This document shows positions 1 to 12,082 of a DNA stretch of 49,128 bases, one piece after another; position 1 is the stretch's first letter, and every line of letters begins with the position of its first letter. The stretch covers positions 1-49,128 of the forward strand of contig JAAQTN010000040.1 of assembly GCA_011742915.1 (NCBI GenBank), given 5' to 3'. The stretch is from Billgrantia desiderata (lineage in GTDB: Bacteria > Pseudomonadota > Gammaproteobacteria > Pseudomonadales > Halomonadaceae). A program made the position numbers and the translations under genes. The notes under the pieces are model-generated. The model was given only the letters and a program-made list of their open reading frames with translations, did not search any database and was not told the DNA's origin.

Positions 1-612
1 CACCGTCTGGATCGTGAAGGGAGCCTTCTCCTCCACGCGCTTCATGAACGCCTTGGCATCCTTGGCAGACTGGCTGCTCCTGACCTCCAGATAGACCCAG
101 CGTGTGGCACGGTCGATGGCGACATACAGGTAGCGCTTCTGCTCCTCATCAGGCATCTGAGGCAGGTGCTTGATGTCGATATGCACATACCCGGGCTCGT
201 AGTCCTTGAAGGGCTTGTGCCGGGGCTTCCCATCATCGCCAGCGTCCTGCCGAGCCAGTTCTGCCAGTGTCGGCACCTCGCGGCGCTGGAGCATGCGGTG
301 CAGGCCTGAACGAGACAGTCGAGGGTTCAGGAACTCACGTGCCACGACGAGGAGATCATCCAGGCCCAGGCGCAGGAATCCGCGAGCGGCGATCAGTACC
401 TCCTCCTGCTCGGACGTGAGGGTGGCCAGCAGGTTGTGACGCGTGTGCGGTCGGTCATGGACATCGTCGCGGTACCGCCAGCGCCGGATGGTCGCGGGGG
501 AGACGCCATACTGGCGGGCCAGCTCGCTATCCGTGATGCTGGCGGGTGCCGCCTGGATTTCAGCACGGATCTTCGGTGTCGTCGTGGCCTGCTTATGCAG
601 CTTGATGTCCAT
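1..612 (-). CDS. IS481-family DDE transposase, N-terminal 204 residues (truncated by window edge)
   Basis: The reading frame is open from an ATG at 612 to the window edge (204 codons). A GGGAG ribosome site lies about 8 nt upstream of the ATG. Residues ~25-50 form a helix-turn-helix (SDSELARQYG-like: TDSELARQYGVSPATIRRWR), followed by a second winged-helix-like region and, from ~residue 130, the start of an rve/integrase catalytic fold with GYVHIDIKHLPQM, whose Asp146 is the likely first catalytic Asp. The remaining D and E of the DDE triad lie outside the window. The protein would cut and join IS ends. No frameshift is visible in the part present, so it could be an active copy. Confidence 0.88.
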   Translation of the reverse strand, partial: MDIKLHKQATTTPKIRAEIQAAPASITDSELARQYGVSPATIRRWRYRDDVHDRPHTRHNLLATLTSEQEEVLIAARGFLRLGLDDLLVVAREFLNPRLSRSGLHRMLQRREVPTLAELARQDAGDDGKPRHKPFKDYEPGYVHIDIKHLPQMPDEEQKRYLYVAIDRATRWVYLEVRSSQSAKDAKAFMKRVEEKAPFTIQTV

Positions 613-679
613 GAACCTGCTCCCGAATGAATTGCTGTAGAAGCTCTCTGGCTGCCAGCAGAGGATAACTCCTATAGCT

Positions 680-703
680 CATCTGATCATCCGGGACCCT
701 ACA
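680..703. repeat. Terminal inverted-repeat end of the IS481-family element
   Basis: About 24 bp ending ...CCGGGACCCTACA on the plus strand (TGTAGGGTCCCGG on the minus strand) form the outer end of the IS. The partner repeat is outside the window, so the length of the inverted repeat cannot be fixed. Confidence 0.6.
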
Positions 704-724
704 CCTATGAAAGTAGTTGCCTTA

Positions 725-3700
725 GTTTCTATCCGCGCGACCCGAAGTGCTGTGCTCAGACAACGTGACGCCAGTGTTTCTATCCGCGCGGCTCGTGCGA
801 GCCGCGACAGGTCGCCCTGGGCGTTCGCCCGTAGCCTTTGGGCTGTTTCTATCCGCGCGGCCCGTGCGGGCCGCGACCTGACGACGATCTGCTGTGCGAG
901 ACATCAGCTCGTGTTTCTATCCGCGCGGCCCGTGCGGGCCGCGACGCCTGGGCGCGCGTCGGCTGGTCGCCGGCATGGGTGTTTCTATCCGCGCGGCCCG
1001 TGCGGGCCGCGACCCCCGGTATCGCCCACCGGCATGGCGCGGTGGCGGTTTCTATCCGCGCGGCCCGTGCGGGCCGCGACACGTATTGCGAGGACGTGGC
1101 GGTATGGATGGCCGAGGTTTCTATCCGCGCGGCCCGTGCGGGCCGCGACGGCTGCGGCCTGTGTGACTCGCGCCCCATGTACTGGTTTCTATCCGCGCGG
1201 CCCGTGCGGGCCGCGACAATCGTGCGACTTCATTAGCGTCGTGCTGGTTGAGTTTCTATCCGCGCGGCCCGTGCGGGCCGCGACCTTCCGCCGGGTGCGA
1301 GACGCCGACACAAGCTACCAGTTTCTATCCGCGCGGCCCGTGCGGGCCGCGACACGGTAGGCGTTGTAGCGAGCCGACAGCCCCATGTTTCTATCCGCGC
1401 GGCCCGTGCGGGCCGCGACCAGCATGTCGACGGCCATCGTCGTGGTATCGACGTTTCTATCCGCGCGGCCCGTGCGGGCCGCGACCGCAGTACCTTTAGC
1501 GGATGACGTAGGCAGTAGATGTTTCTATCCGCGCGGCCCGTGCGGGCCGCGACGCCCAAACCATGGTTCGAGCCATAATATGGTCAGATGTTTCTATCCG
1601 CGCGGCCCGTGCGGGCCGCGACTTCGGGCGGCTGGATCTGCTCGATGGCGCGCTTGGTGTTTCTATCCGCGCGGCCCGTGCGGGCCGCGACCGGTCGTTC
1701 GTGGCAGTGATGGGCGAGTCGACCCTGTTTCTATCCGCGCGGCCCGTGCGGGCCGCGACGGCGCGAGATTGGCGATCAGCACTACGTTGGTCCCGTTTCT
1801 ATCCGCGCGGCCCGTGCGGGCCGCGACCCATGCAGAGCCGAGGGCATCTTGTGCACCACATGTTTCTATCCGCGCGGCCCGTGCGGGCCGCGACCACGGT
1901 CGGCCGCTGGATGCTGCCCCAGGTGGGCGTTTCTATCCGCGCGGCCCGTGCGGGCCGCGACATGATCGGCAGGTGCTTGGTCGCCCGCTTGACGCCGTTT
2001 CTATCCGCGCGGCCCGTGCGGGCCGCGACCTGATCTCCTGCACGCTGCAGCGGGGTGCGAGCAGTTTCTATCCGCGCGGCCCGTGCGGGCCGCGACAACA
2101 ACAACCTGACTCTTGAGCAGAAGCTTCTCACGTTTCTATCCGCGCGGCCCGTGCGGGCCGCGACGGATGGCAGCCATCGCCTATCCGTGGGGAAGTAATG
2201 TTTCTATCCGCGCGGCCCGTGCGGGCCGCGACGCTCCGGCATGTTCAAGCAGCCCACCACCTTCCTGGTTTCTATCCGCGCGGCCCGTGCGGGCCGCGAC
2301 CGATTCAGCAGGATCATTGCCGCCATAGAGGCCGGTTTCTATCCGCGCGGCCCGTGCGGGCCGCGACCCGAGGGTCTGGTTGATCTTGCGCCGGTTGCGG
2401 GTGTTTCTATCCGCGCGGCCCGTGCGGGCCGCGACGACCTGCACCTGTATCTGCTCGTCGCTCTCGCCGTAGTTTCTATCCGCGCGGCCCGTGCGGGCCG
2501 CGACTGTTCTCGCCCAACTGGGCGGGGTAGAGCCCAGCGTTTCTATCCGCGCGGCCCGTGCGGGCCGCGACGCTGGGCGAATCTAAGAGACGGCTCTGGC
2601 GGGGTGTTTCTATCCGCGCGGCCCGTGCGGGCCGCGACGCCAGAAGATAGTCCCGATACCGCCGTGAGGTCGTTTCTATCCGCGCGGCCCGTGCGGGCCG
2701 CGACGTTGCCGTATTGGCAATACCATCACAGCGGCAGCGAGTTTCTATCCGCGCGGCCCGTGCGGGCCGCGACGCGGACTCCTGCGATGGTGCGTGACGT
2801 GATGGGCGTTTCTATCCGCGCGGCCCGTGCGGGCCGCGACTGGAGGCCAGGTTCAAGCCTGGTATGTCTTGGGAGTTTCTATCCGCGCGGCCCGTGCGGG
2901 CCGCGACCGCGAACCGCCATGCTGGCCAGCATGTCGTTGAGGTTTCTATCCGCGCGGCCCGTGCGGGCCGCGACGAGGGCAGCTTTCAGCTGCCGATCGA
3001 CGACGAACGCGTTTCTATCCGCGCGGCCCGTGCGGGCCGCGACCGGTGATGAAGTCGGTCTACAACCCGGCCGACGAGTTTCTATCCGCGCGGCCCGTGC
3101 GGGCCGCGACGTACCGTTGCCGACAGCGCTCGGCGTGTCGGACTTGTTTCTATCCGCGCGGCCCGTGCGGGCCGCGACGTGATCGTGCTGGGCTGCTCCT
3201 CGCCCGGCACCTGTTTCTATCCGCGCGGCCCGTGCGGGCCGCGACGAGGTGGCCGACGTCACCCGGGCATGGCCCTACAAGTTTCTATCCGCGCGGCCCG
3301 TGCGGGCCGCGACCGCTTCCCAGGCGGTTTCCCCCGGCTGGACGGCGTTTCTATCCGCGCGGCCCGTGCGGGCCGCGACGCGATGACCAGGCCGTGGTCG
3401 CGGTTGCCGCCAAGGTTTCTATCCGCGCGGCCCGTGCGGGCCGCGACCCGGGCTGATGGATCGCATCAAGACGAAGTAACCGTTTCTATCCGCGCGGCCC
3501 GTGCGGGCCGCGACGCTGGACCATGTCTTCAACCTGCTCGGGCGTCATCGTTTCTATCCGCGCGGCCCGTGCGGGCCGCGACGGCGGACGCTGAACCAGG
3601 CGCACCGACAGGCAGGAGTTTCTATCCGCGCGGCCCGTGCGGGCCGCGACTCCTTCAGCGCGTAGACATTGGCGCCGTTACGCGTTTCTATCCGCGCGGC

Positions 3701-6217
3701 CCGTGCGGGCCGCGACCCCCACAGCCTACTCATCGTGCACGCTCGGCTGAGGTTTCTATCCGCGCGGCCCGTGCGGGCCGCGACCGCATCCGTGCCAGCC
3801 AGGCTGCCGCCGAAGTGATGTTTCTATCCGCGCGGCCCGTGCGGGCCGCGACGTACGCCCTGGTCGTCTCTCCACGCGCCGAAGGCGTTTCTATCCGCGC
3901 GGCCCGTGCGGGCCGCGACGCCGCGGCAGACCCGTATCGCTTCCTTCTGGATGGTTTCTATCCGCGCGGCCCGTGCGGGCCGCGACGGCATTCAAGCGTG
4001 CCTGGCTGTCCAAGATGCACGGTTTCTATCCGCGCGGCCCGTGCGGGCCGCGACCTGGGCCACTTGATGCCTAGGTAATTGCCGGCCCGTTTCTATCCGC
4101 GCGGCCCGTGCGGGCCGCGACTCGTGCCCGGCGGCATCCATTACCTCGAAGATGACGTTTCTATCCGCGCGGCCCGTGCGGGCCGCGACATCCACAACAG
4201 CCACTCGCCCGAAGGTGGGCACAAGTTTCTATCCGCGCGGCCCGTGCGGGCCGCGACTCCTTGCGGTAGGTGTCGATACCGGCGGCGAGGGCGTTTCTAT
4301 CCGCGCGGCCCGTGCGGGCCGCGACTATCGGTACCATCATCATGATGGCCGGCGACACCAGTTTCTATCCGCGCGGCCCGTGCGGGCCGCGACTGTTGAC
4401 CTTGGCCGGGTGGTCACGCAGGTAATGGTTTCTATCCGCGCGGCCCGTGCGGGCCGCGACCATAGCTTAATCACCATTTCAGGTTGGCCAATCTGCCGTT
4501 TCTATCCGCGCGGCCCGTGCGGGCCGCGACTCACGCGGGGTTACGATGCGTGAGATTGCCGAGGTTTCTATCCGCGCGGCCCGTGCGGGCCGCGACGGTG
4601 CTTTCCGAGGGGGTGGGCTTTTTGTCTCACGTTTCTATCCGCGCGGCCCGTGCGGGCCGCGACATCCGCAACAACCCGTATGCCAGCAGCGCGAAAGAGT
4701 TTCTATCCGCGCGGCCCGTGCGGGCCGCGACCCGAGGGCGGGCACCGTGTCGGCATCGATTACCAGTTTCTATCCGCGCGGCCCGTGCGGGCCGCGACCA
4801 GCCGCCAGGAAGTAGCCCGCCGAGTAGGCGGCGTTTCTATCCGCGCGGCCCGTGCGGGCCGCGACCAGTCGTCCGTCGCGTCGATCGTGTAGATGATCGC
4901 GTTTCTATCCGCGCGGCCCGTGCGGGCCGCGACGTCAGGCCTCGACGCCCTCTGGCGCCTGTACAAAGTTTCTATCCGCGCGGCCCGTGCGGGCCGCGAC
5001 GCGGCCTCCATCTCCTTCTCGATGTTCACCGGGGTGTTTCTATCCGCGCGGCCCGTGCGGGCCGCGACGCTATGCCAAGCGCTTCTATCGCCTGCTGAAA
5101 CAGTTTCTATCCGCGCGGCCCGTGCGGGCCGCGACGTTGGGCAGCACCGCCCAATGCCCCATTTCGCGGTGTTTCTATCCGCGCGGCCCGTGCGGGCCGC
5201 GACGCTTGGTATCGCCCCAGACCATGACCTTGTTCTTGTTTCTATCCGCGCGGCCCGTGCGGGCCGCGACGTTCCGGTCCTTCGCCGATGCCAGCCGGGA
5301 CATGGTTTCTATCCGCGCGGCCCGTGCGGGCCGCGACCAGAACCTGGGGCGATGGAAGATCATGGCGGTGGTTTCTATCCGCGCGGCCCGTGCGGGCCGC
5401 GACCTGCACGCTGGAGGCGACCTGGCCGGAGGGTAGGGTTTCTATCCGCGCGGCCCGTGCGGGCCGCGACGTTGGCCGCCTCGACGTCGTCGCGGTGCTC
5501 CATGACGTTTCTATCCGCGCGGCCCGTGCGGGCCGCGACACCTGCTGCTCGACTTCCTGACCCACCCGATCCAGTTTCTATCCGCGCGGCCCGTGCGGGC
5601 CGCGACTTCGGCATCTCCAACGTGGTACCGCTGCGCCGCTGTTTCTATCCGCGCGGCCCGTGCGGGCCGCGACGCCCTCGAGTTGCCATGGACGCCGGTC
5701 GAGGCTGTCGTTTCTATCCGCGCGGCCCGTGCGGGCCGCGACCTTTTCACGCCTGGAGGAAACCATGGCCCGTAAAGCGTTTCTATCCGCGCGGCCCGTG
5801 CGGGCCGCGACTTCCAGGGCGTCATCGCCCTGGTTGGTCGGCACACTGTTTCTATCCGCGCGGCCCGTGCGGGCCGCGACGATACGTTGTTGTCGCGCTG
5901 CTCTCTTAGCTCGCGAGTTTCTATCCGCGCGGCCCGTGCGGGCCGCGACTCCATGGCAACTCGAGGGCGCGCTTCCCTGATGGGTTTCTATCCGCGCGGC
6001 CCGTGCGGGCCGCGACGTCGGTGACGTCGGTAGGGATCAGCCACCAGCCCGGGTTTCTATCCGCGCGGCCCGTGCGGGCCGCGACGACGTGCTGAGGGCC
6101 ATCCGTGCGCTGCCGGAAGTTTCTATCCGCGCGGCCCGTGCGGGCCGCGACCATCGCGAGAGTCAGGATCTCCCGGCAGAGAATGTTTCTATCCGCGCGG
6201 CCCGTGCGGGCCGCGAC
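725..6217 (-). CRISPR. Type I-C CRISPR array, 82 repeats / 81 spacers
   Basis: I counted 82 repeat starts from 725 to 6185, spaced 66-70 bp (only the first interval is 51). The repeat is 33 bp. In the transcribed (minus) direction it starts GTCGCGGCCC, forms a 7-bp stem with a GCAC loop, and ends GCGGATAGAAAC, a type I-C style repeat whose last ~11 nt would be the crRNA 5' handle. Spacers are 33-37 nt. All repeats look identical except the two farthest from the leader: repeat 776-808 carries two compensatory stem changes, and repeat 725-741 has lost 16 bp containing the hairpin. Orientation is fixed by the cas operon and leader on the right and by the degenerate repeats on the left. Translated open frames across the array are artefacts of the repeats. 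Confidence 0.99.
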
Positions 6218-6406
6218 TGTTCCCTTATAACGCTTTGATGGAGCAGGTGAAATGCCCATAGTTCTGCGAAGTAGGACGCTGCAGCAGGAAATACTGCCTG
6301 GTTTTGATGGCCAGGCATAATAAAATTAGAAAAATCAAATTGTTAAAGAGCCGCGAACCTGCCAGGAAAACCCAGGACGCTTATGGTTCGCAGAACAGGA
6401 GGGAAA
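6218..6406 (-). promoter_or_regulatory. CRISPR leader between cas2 and the first repeat
   Basis: 189 bp of AT-richer, non-coding DNA separate the cas2 stop from the newest repeat. On the minus strand it contains GCTCTTTAACAATTT (boxA-like, 6337-6351), a promoter-like pair TTAACA (6346-6341) and TATTAT (6322-6317) with 18-bp spacing, and a small hairpin GCCTGG...CCAGGC near 6298-6316. A perfect IHF consensus (WATCAANNNNTTR) reads on the plus strand at 6333-6345. A 10-bp inverted repeat (GTTCTGCGAA at 6261-6270; TTCGCAGAAC at 6387-6396) brackets the leader core. Which elements act in transcription and which in spacer insertion cannot be told from sequence. Confidence 0.8.
6337..6352 (-). promoter_or_regulatory. 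boxA-type antitermination element in the CRISPR leader
   Basis: The minus strand reads GGCTCTTTAACAATTT. GCTCTTTAACAATTT is, as I recall it, the boxA segment of Escherichia coli rRNA leaders, where NusB/NusE bind nascent RNA and block Rho termination. boxA-mediated antitermination of CRISPR arrays is published for Salmonella and other bacteria. An 82-repeat non-coding transcript would need such protection. The element overlaps a perfect IHF consensus and a possible -35 hexamer, so its role depends on where transcription starts: boxA can only work if the start lies to its right (higher coordinates). Confidence 0.6.
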
Positions 6407-6697
6407 CTAGAAAACGAGGGGGCCATTCATATCCAAGGCAGGCTTTGCGCCAATATGCTCAATACGATTCTTCCAGTTCTTTCCCAGGAAGTAGAAGCGC
6501 AAGCTATCCACTTCATCATCGATCAGATCGATTAGCCGCTGTCGAAGGCGAACCCATTGGTCAGGATCGACTTCGATCTCGAAAACCGAGAATTGCACTC
6601 GCTGCCCGACATCACGGCAAGCCTTGGCAACCCGGCGCAACCTTCCTTCGCCACCCTCTGATGACGTGCTGACGTCATAGCTGACCAGAACCATCAT
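6407..6697 (-). CDS. cas2: CRISPR-associated endonuclease Cas2 (type I-C)
   Basis: This 96-residue protein has the ferredoxin-like Cas2 start MMVLVSYDV with the conserved Asp after the first strand and the C-terminal region IGAKPALDMNGPLVF typical of type I-C Cas2. With Cas1 it forms the integrase that inserts new spacers at the leader-repeat junction; Cas2 is mainly structural. The first ATG (6697) is chosen because AGGAGA lies 8 nt upstream. It is the last gene of the cas operon, 21 bp after cas1 and 189 bp before the array. Confidence 0.96.
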   Translation of the reverse strand: MMVLVSYDVSTSSEGGEGRLRRVAKACRDVGQRVQFSVFEIEVDPDQWVRLRQRLIDLIDDEVDSLRFYFLGKNWKNRIEHIGAKPALDMNGPLVF

Positions 6698-6718
6698 CGC
6701 TGCACTCTCCTAGTCGAG

Positions 6719-7768
6719 TCACTTCCATAAGAAGGGCGGGTAGGCATCCAGGTCGCCGCGCAGATGGCGTGCCAACAACTGAGCCTGCAATATCGGCAGC
6801 ATGCCAATCGGAGCCTTCTCGCCGATAAAGGCGTGATTAAGTTCTTCGCGCTTCCTCTCCTGATAGGCGGTCAGTACCGTCTTGCGCGCATCGTCGGTCA
6901 AGACCACACCACCGCTTTCAGCAACTGTGAAGTCCTTCTCTCGTAGTTGGCGACGATTGACTAGAGACAGCGCCAATCTATCCCCCAGCAGGGGCCTGAA
7001 CTCCTCGGCAAGATCGAGTGCCAAGCTGGGCCGGCCGGGGCGATCCCGATGAAGGAATCCCACTGCCGGGTCCAGCCCTACGCTTTCTAGCGCCGAACGG
7101 CAGTCGTGGGTCAACAACGTATAGAGGAAGGACAACAGCGCATTGAGGCGATCACGCGGTGGACGACGGTTGCGGCCAGTGAAGCGGAAGACTTCACCAT
7201 CGTGGCGAACGAGACTATCGAAGACGCCGAAATAGACCTGCGCGGCTTCACCCTCCAGACCACGTAACCCATTCGTCGTGGGCTCTTGCAATAGATCCCG
7301 AGCGATTCGGCTTAGACGGGTGCGCGCCCTTTCCAAATCTTCTCGCTCAGGCGGCTCCAGCTTGCTACCGTAGTCTCGAAGCCCTCTGGCGATTACCGCA
7401 CGCTGGTTATGCACCTTACCAATCAACAGACCGCGAACGATATCCGCACAACCAACCCCGTCATCGCTGGTGCGATACTGTGCACGCCTCAGCAGCACAT
7501 TGCCTGACACCGGCCCCTCGATACGTGCAAGAAACTTACCGTTGGGGGTCAGGTGGGTAATGGTGACTCCTTGCTCGGCACAAAAGCCCATCAATGGTGG
7601 AGATACCAGCACCCTGCCGAAGCAGACCAGTGATTCGAGCATATGAATGGGAAGTCGTGCCCGCTCCTTGCCCTCGACATCCATGACCACATTGGCTCCA
7701 TCCTTCTTGAGCCAAGCCCCCTCAGTAGTGATGTAGAGTGTATTGAGCTGGCGGCGCATACGATTCAC
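6719..7768 (-). CDS. cas1: CRISPR-associated endonuclease Cas1 (type I-C)
   Basis: This 349-residue protein is of usual Cas1 length. The catalytic region shows GLEGEAAQVYF (Glu172), GFLHRDRPGRPSLALDLAEE with His240 and the acidic residues Asp252/Glu255, which together form the metal site for spacer integration. The start is GTG at 7768, overlapping the cas4 stop by four bases (GTGA); an in-frame ATG nine bases later is a possible alternative. The overlap implies translational coupling with Cas4, its partner in PAM-dependent prespacer trimming. Confidence 0.97.
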   Translation of the reverse strand: MNRMRRQLNTLYITTEGAWLKKDGANVVMDVEGKERARLPIHMLESLVCFGRVLVSPPLMGFCAEQGVTITHLTPNGKFLARIEGPVSGNVLLRRAQYRTSDDGVGCADIVRGLLIGKVHNQRAVIARGLRDYGSKLEPPEREDLERARTRLSRIARDLLQEPTTNGLRGLEGEAAQVYFGVFDSLVRHDGEVFRFTGRNRRPPRDRLNALLSFLYTLLTHDCRSALESVGLDPAVGFLHRDRPGRPSLALDLAEEFRPLLGDRLALSLVNRRQLREKDFTVAESGGVVLTDDARKTVLTAYQERKREELNHAFIGEKAPIGMLPILQAQLLARHLRGDLDAYPPFLWK

Positions 7769-8403
7769 TCATCCAGAGATTGAATTTGACGCTCCAGCCA
7801 GCGGCCTGCCGATCTCTGCTTACCCATGACCTGAGGTTGGCAGGCATCTATCAGCGAGCAGTGGTCGCAGCGCTTTGGCTCGTAGGTAGCGGATGGCGTA
7901 CGGTTGCTATCGAAGAGGGCACGCGTCTCTGCGATGATTCGCAAGGTCAGTGTCCGAAGCTCTTCGTCGAACGTGACGGTCTTTCTCCTCCGGGTCTTGC
8001 CGTAGTACAGCGCGCCCTCCTCGATTCTGAGGCTCAGCATCTCCTCCAGGCACAGCGCCTGGGCACAGAGTTGTACTTCATCGGCTCGATGCGCCTTGGG
8101 CCGGCCACGTTTGTATTCTATGGGCCTCACCACGTGAGGTTGCCGGGTTTCGTCGAACTCAACCACATCGGCAACTCCGGTCAATCCCAGCACCTCACTG
8201 GCCAGCGGAAGCGCCATCGCGGTATGAATGCCGCGCCGGCGCTCATGGCCCAGGTGGTCGGCCCGCTCATGGAGAATGCGCCCTTCAGCCGTATAGCGGT
8301 TCTCCTCCCACTGCTGTTCGAGGTGAATCAGCGCACACTGGCGCGGGCAGAACAACATGTGCTGCAGCGCCGAGAGCGGGATCGGTCGAACGTCATCCTC
8401 CAT
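7765..8403 (-). CDS. cas4: CRISPR-associated exonuclease Cas4 (type I-C)
   Basis: The 212-residue protein has the RecB-like nuclease plus iron-sulphur layout of Cas4: one N-terminal Cys (Cys19 in LFCPRQCALIH) and a C-terminal trio (Cys179, Cys182, Cys188 in RCDHCSLIDAC). Nuclease motifs include His45 (ILHERADH), Asp79 (GVADVVEF) and Glu96-x-Lys98 (IEYKRGRPK), followed by the Q-containing helix DEVQLCAQALCLEE. In type I-C it associates with Cas1-Cas2 and trims prespacers next to the PAM. The ATG at 8403 is 9 bp after the cas7 stop. Confidence 0.97.
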   Translation of the reverse strand: MEDDVRPIPLSALQHMLFCPRQCALIHLEQQWEENRYTAEGRILHERADHLGHERRRGIHTAMALPLASEVLGLTGVADVVEFDETRQPHVVRPIEYKRGRPKAHRADEVQLCAQALCLEEMLSLRIEEGALYYGKTRRRKTVTFDEELRTLTLRIIAETRALFDSNRTPSATYEPKRCDHCSLIDACQPQVMGKQRSAGRWLERQIQSLDE

Positions 8404-8412
8404 CCCATTCGC

Positions 8413-9278
8413 CTACAGCTTCTCGTCGACGCTGACACCGGCCGGCAAGGCCTCTGCATCGACAGAGACGCGATAATCGCTGTAATGACGGGCTGGCGTG
8501 TTCTCCTCACCTTCGACACGCTCGACTTTTACGCTGTCGAACAGCAGGTGTGCCGGGGCATTACCCATCGGGTTATCGTGCTTGAAGACGATCAGCTTGC
8601 GCGCCGACATTTCGCCACGAGCAGCGGAGCGGTCATGCTCGAACATATTGACCAACGCGCGCCACAGCAGCTCGAGATCATCGTTCGAGAAGCCGGTACG
8701 CTCAGCGAGCTTGGCCGATATGTAGCCGTGGGCACGATAGAGGCCATAGGGAATGATGTGTTTGCGGCCCATGGTGCGCTCCTTCTCCAGATCGCGCTCA
8801 TTGGTAACCGCCATTCGGGTGATCGAGACTTCCATCGGCACGACCGGGTCGATAGAGCTGGCAAAAGCCATCTGCACCGGGCCACGCACTTGGCCAGAGT
8901 TGACCTCGGTGGTCATTACCGCACCGAAGGTGCGAACATCGAAGAAATTCCGGCACATCCACTCCGTCAGCGCCCGAGCCTTTTCCACCTCTTTGGGCAG
9001 CTTCTTGGGCTCGGGTTTAATGTCGAGCGCATCATAGGCCTTCTTATGCTGGTTGTTGAGTACTGATTTCTCCTGCATATAGATGGCGTAGCCGGCTTCT
9101 TCTTCCTTCTCCAAGGCGACGTAGTTGCGGATCTTGCGCTTGAGGCAGACGTCTGTCACCAGCCCCTGGTTCGTCTCAGGGTCGAGCCGGGGCAGGTTGC
9201 CTGCATCCGGATCCCCGTTGGGGTTGCCGTTGGTGACGTCGAACAGCAGCACGAATTCGTAACGATTGGCGATGGCGG

Positions 9279-9282
<4 letters not shown>
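8413..9282 (-). CDS. cas7c: Cascade backbone protein Cas7c (Csd2)
   Basis: This 289-residue protein has the Csd2/Cas7 signature [21 protein letters not shown] at its N terminus, followed by [15 protein letters not shown] and [11 protein letters not shown]. Several copies wrap the crRNA spacer in the type I-C Cascade complex. The ATG at 9282 overlaps the cas8c stop (ATGA), so the two are probably translationally coupled. Length and motifs are complete, with no sign of decay. Confidence 0.97.
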
Positions 9283-11999
<2,717 letters not shown>

Positions 12000-12061
12000 G
12001 GCCTGCTCTCAGCTCAATGTGGCTTAGGATAAGGCTAGTCCCAGTTCGCGAAATTTTCCAA

Positions 12062-12082
12062 TTCCTATCCAGTTGTACTTAC
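12062..12082 (+). promoter_or_regulatory. Protospacer-like target of the crRNA-like element, with TTC PAM
   Basis: TTC at 12062-12064 is followed by CTATCCAGTTGTACTTAC (12065-12082). The pseudo-spacer at 11794-11774 begins CTATCAGTTGTACTTAC: identical except for one extra C in the target after position 5. TTC is the usual type I-C PAM and sits where a PAM should be. The site overlaps the cas3 stop codon and lies just upstream of a weak promoter-like TTGGAA (12061-12056) facing the small ORF and cas5c. Cascade held here could block transcription into the rest of the cas operon. Confidence 0.65.

Larger units (their letters stand above)
1..703 (-). mobile_element. IS481-family insertion sequence, partial (one end and 5' part of transposase)
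   Basis: The element runs off the left edge. Its right boundary is placed at 703, where the minus strand begins TGTAGGGTCCCGGATGATCA, a TGT-type terminus usual for IS481-family ends. The transposase reads leftward from 612. The other terminus and any target duplication lie outside the window. To the right, after only 21 nt, the CRISPR array begins, so the IS appears to have landed in or just beyond a leader-distal spacer. The family is assigned from the transposase; the exact end is inferred from one terminus. Confidence 0.85.

Noticed and set aside
1964..1996. 12-nt match (GGCAGGTGCTTG) between a spacer and the IS481-family transposase near 170
   Set aside because: Too short for 81 spacers against 49 kb, and the flanking bases differ.
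5205..5370. Possible overlap of spacers at 5204-5237 and 5338-5370 (shared ATCGCCCCAG in inverse orientation)
   Set aside because: Only 10 bp match and flanks diverge at once; likely chance.
707..6259. Many long open frames across the CRISPR array encoding repeated peptides (FYPRGPCGPR, FLSARPVRAAT, VSIRAARAGRD)
   Set aside because: They are translations of the 33-bp repeats in all frames; no ribosome sites or domain content.
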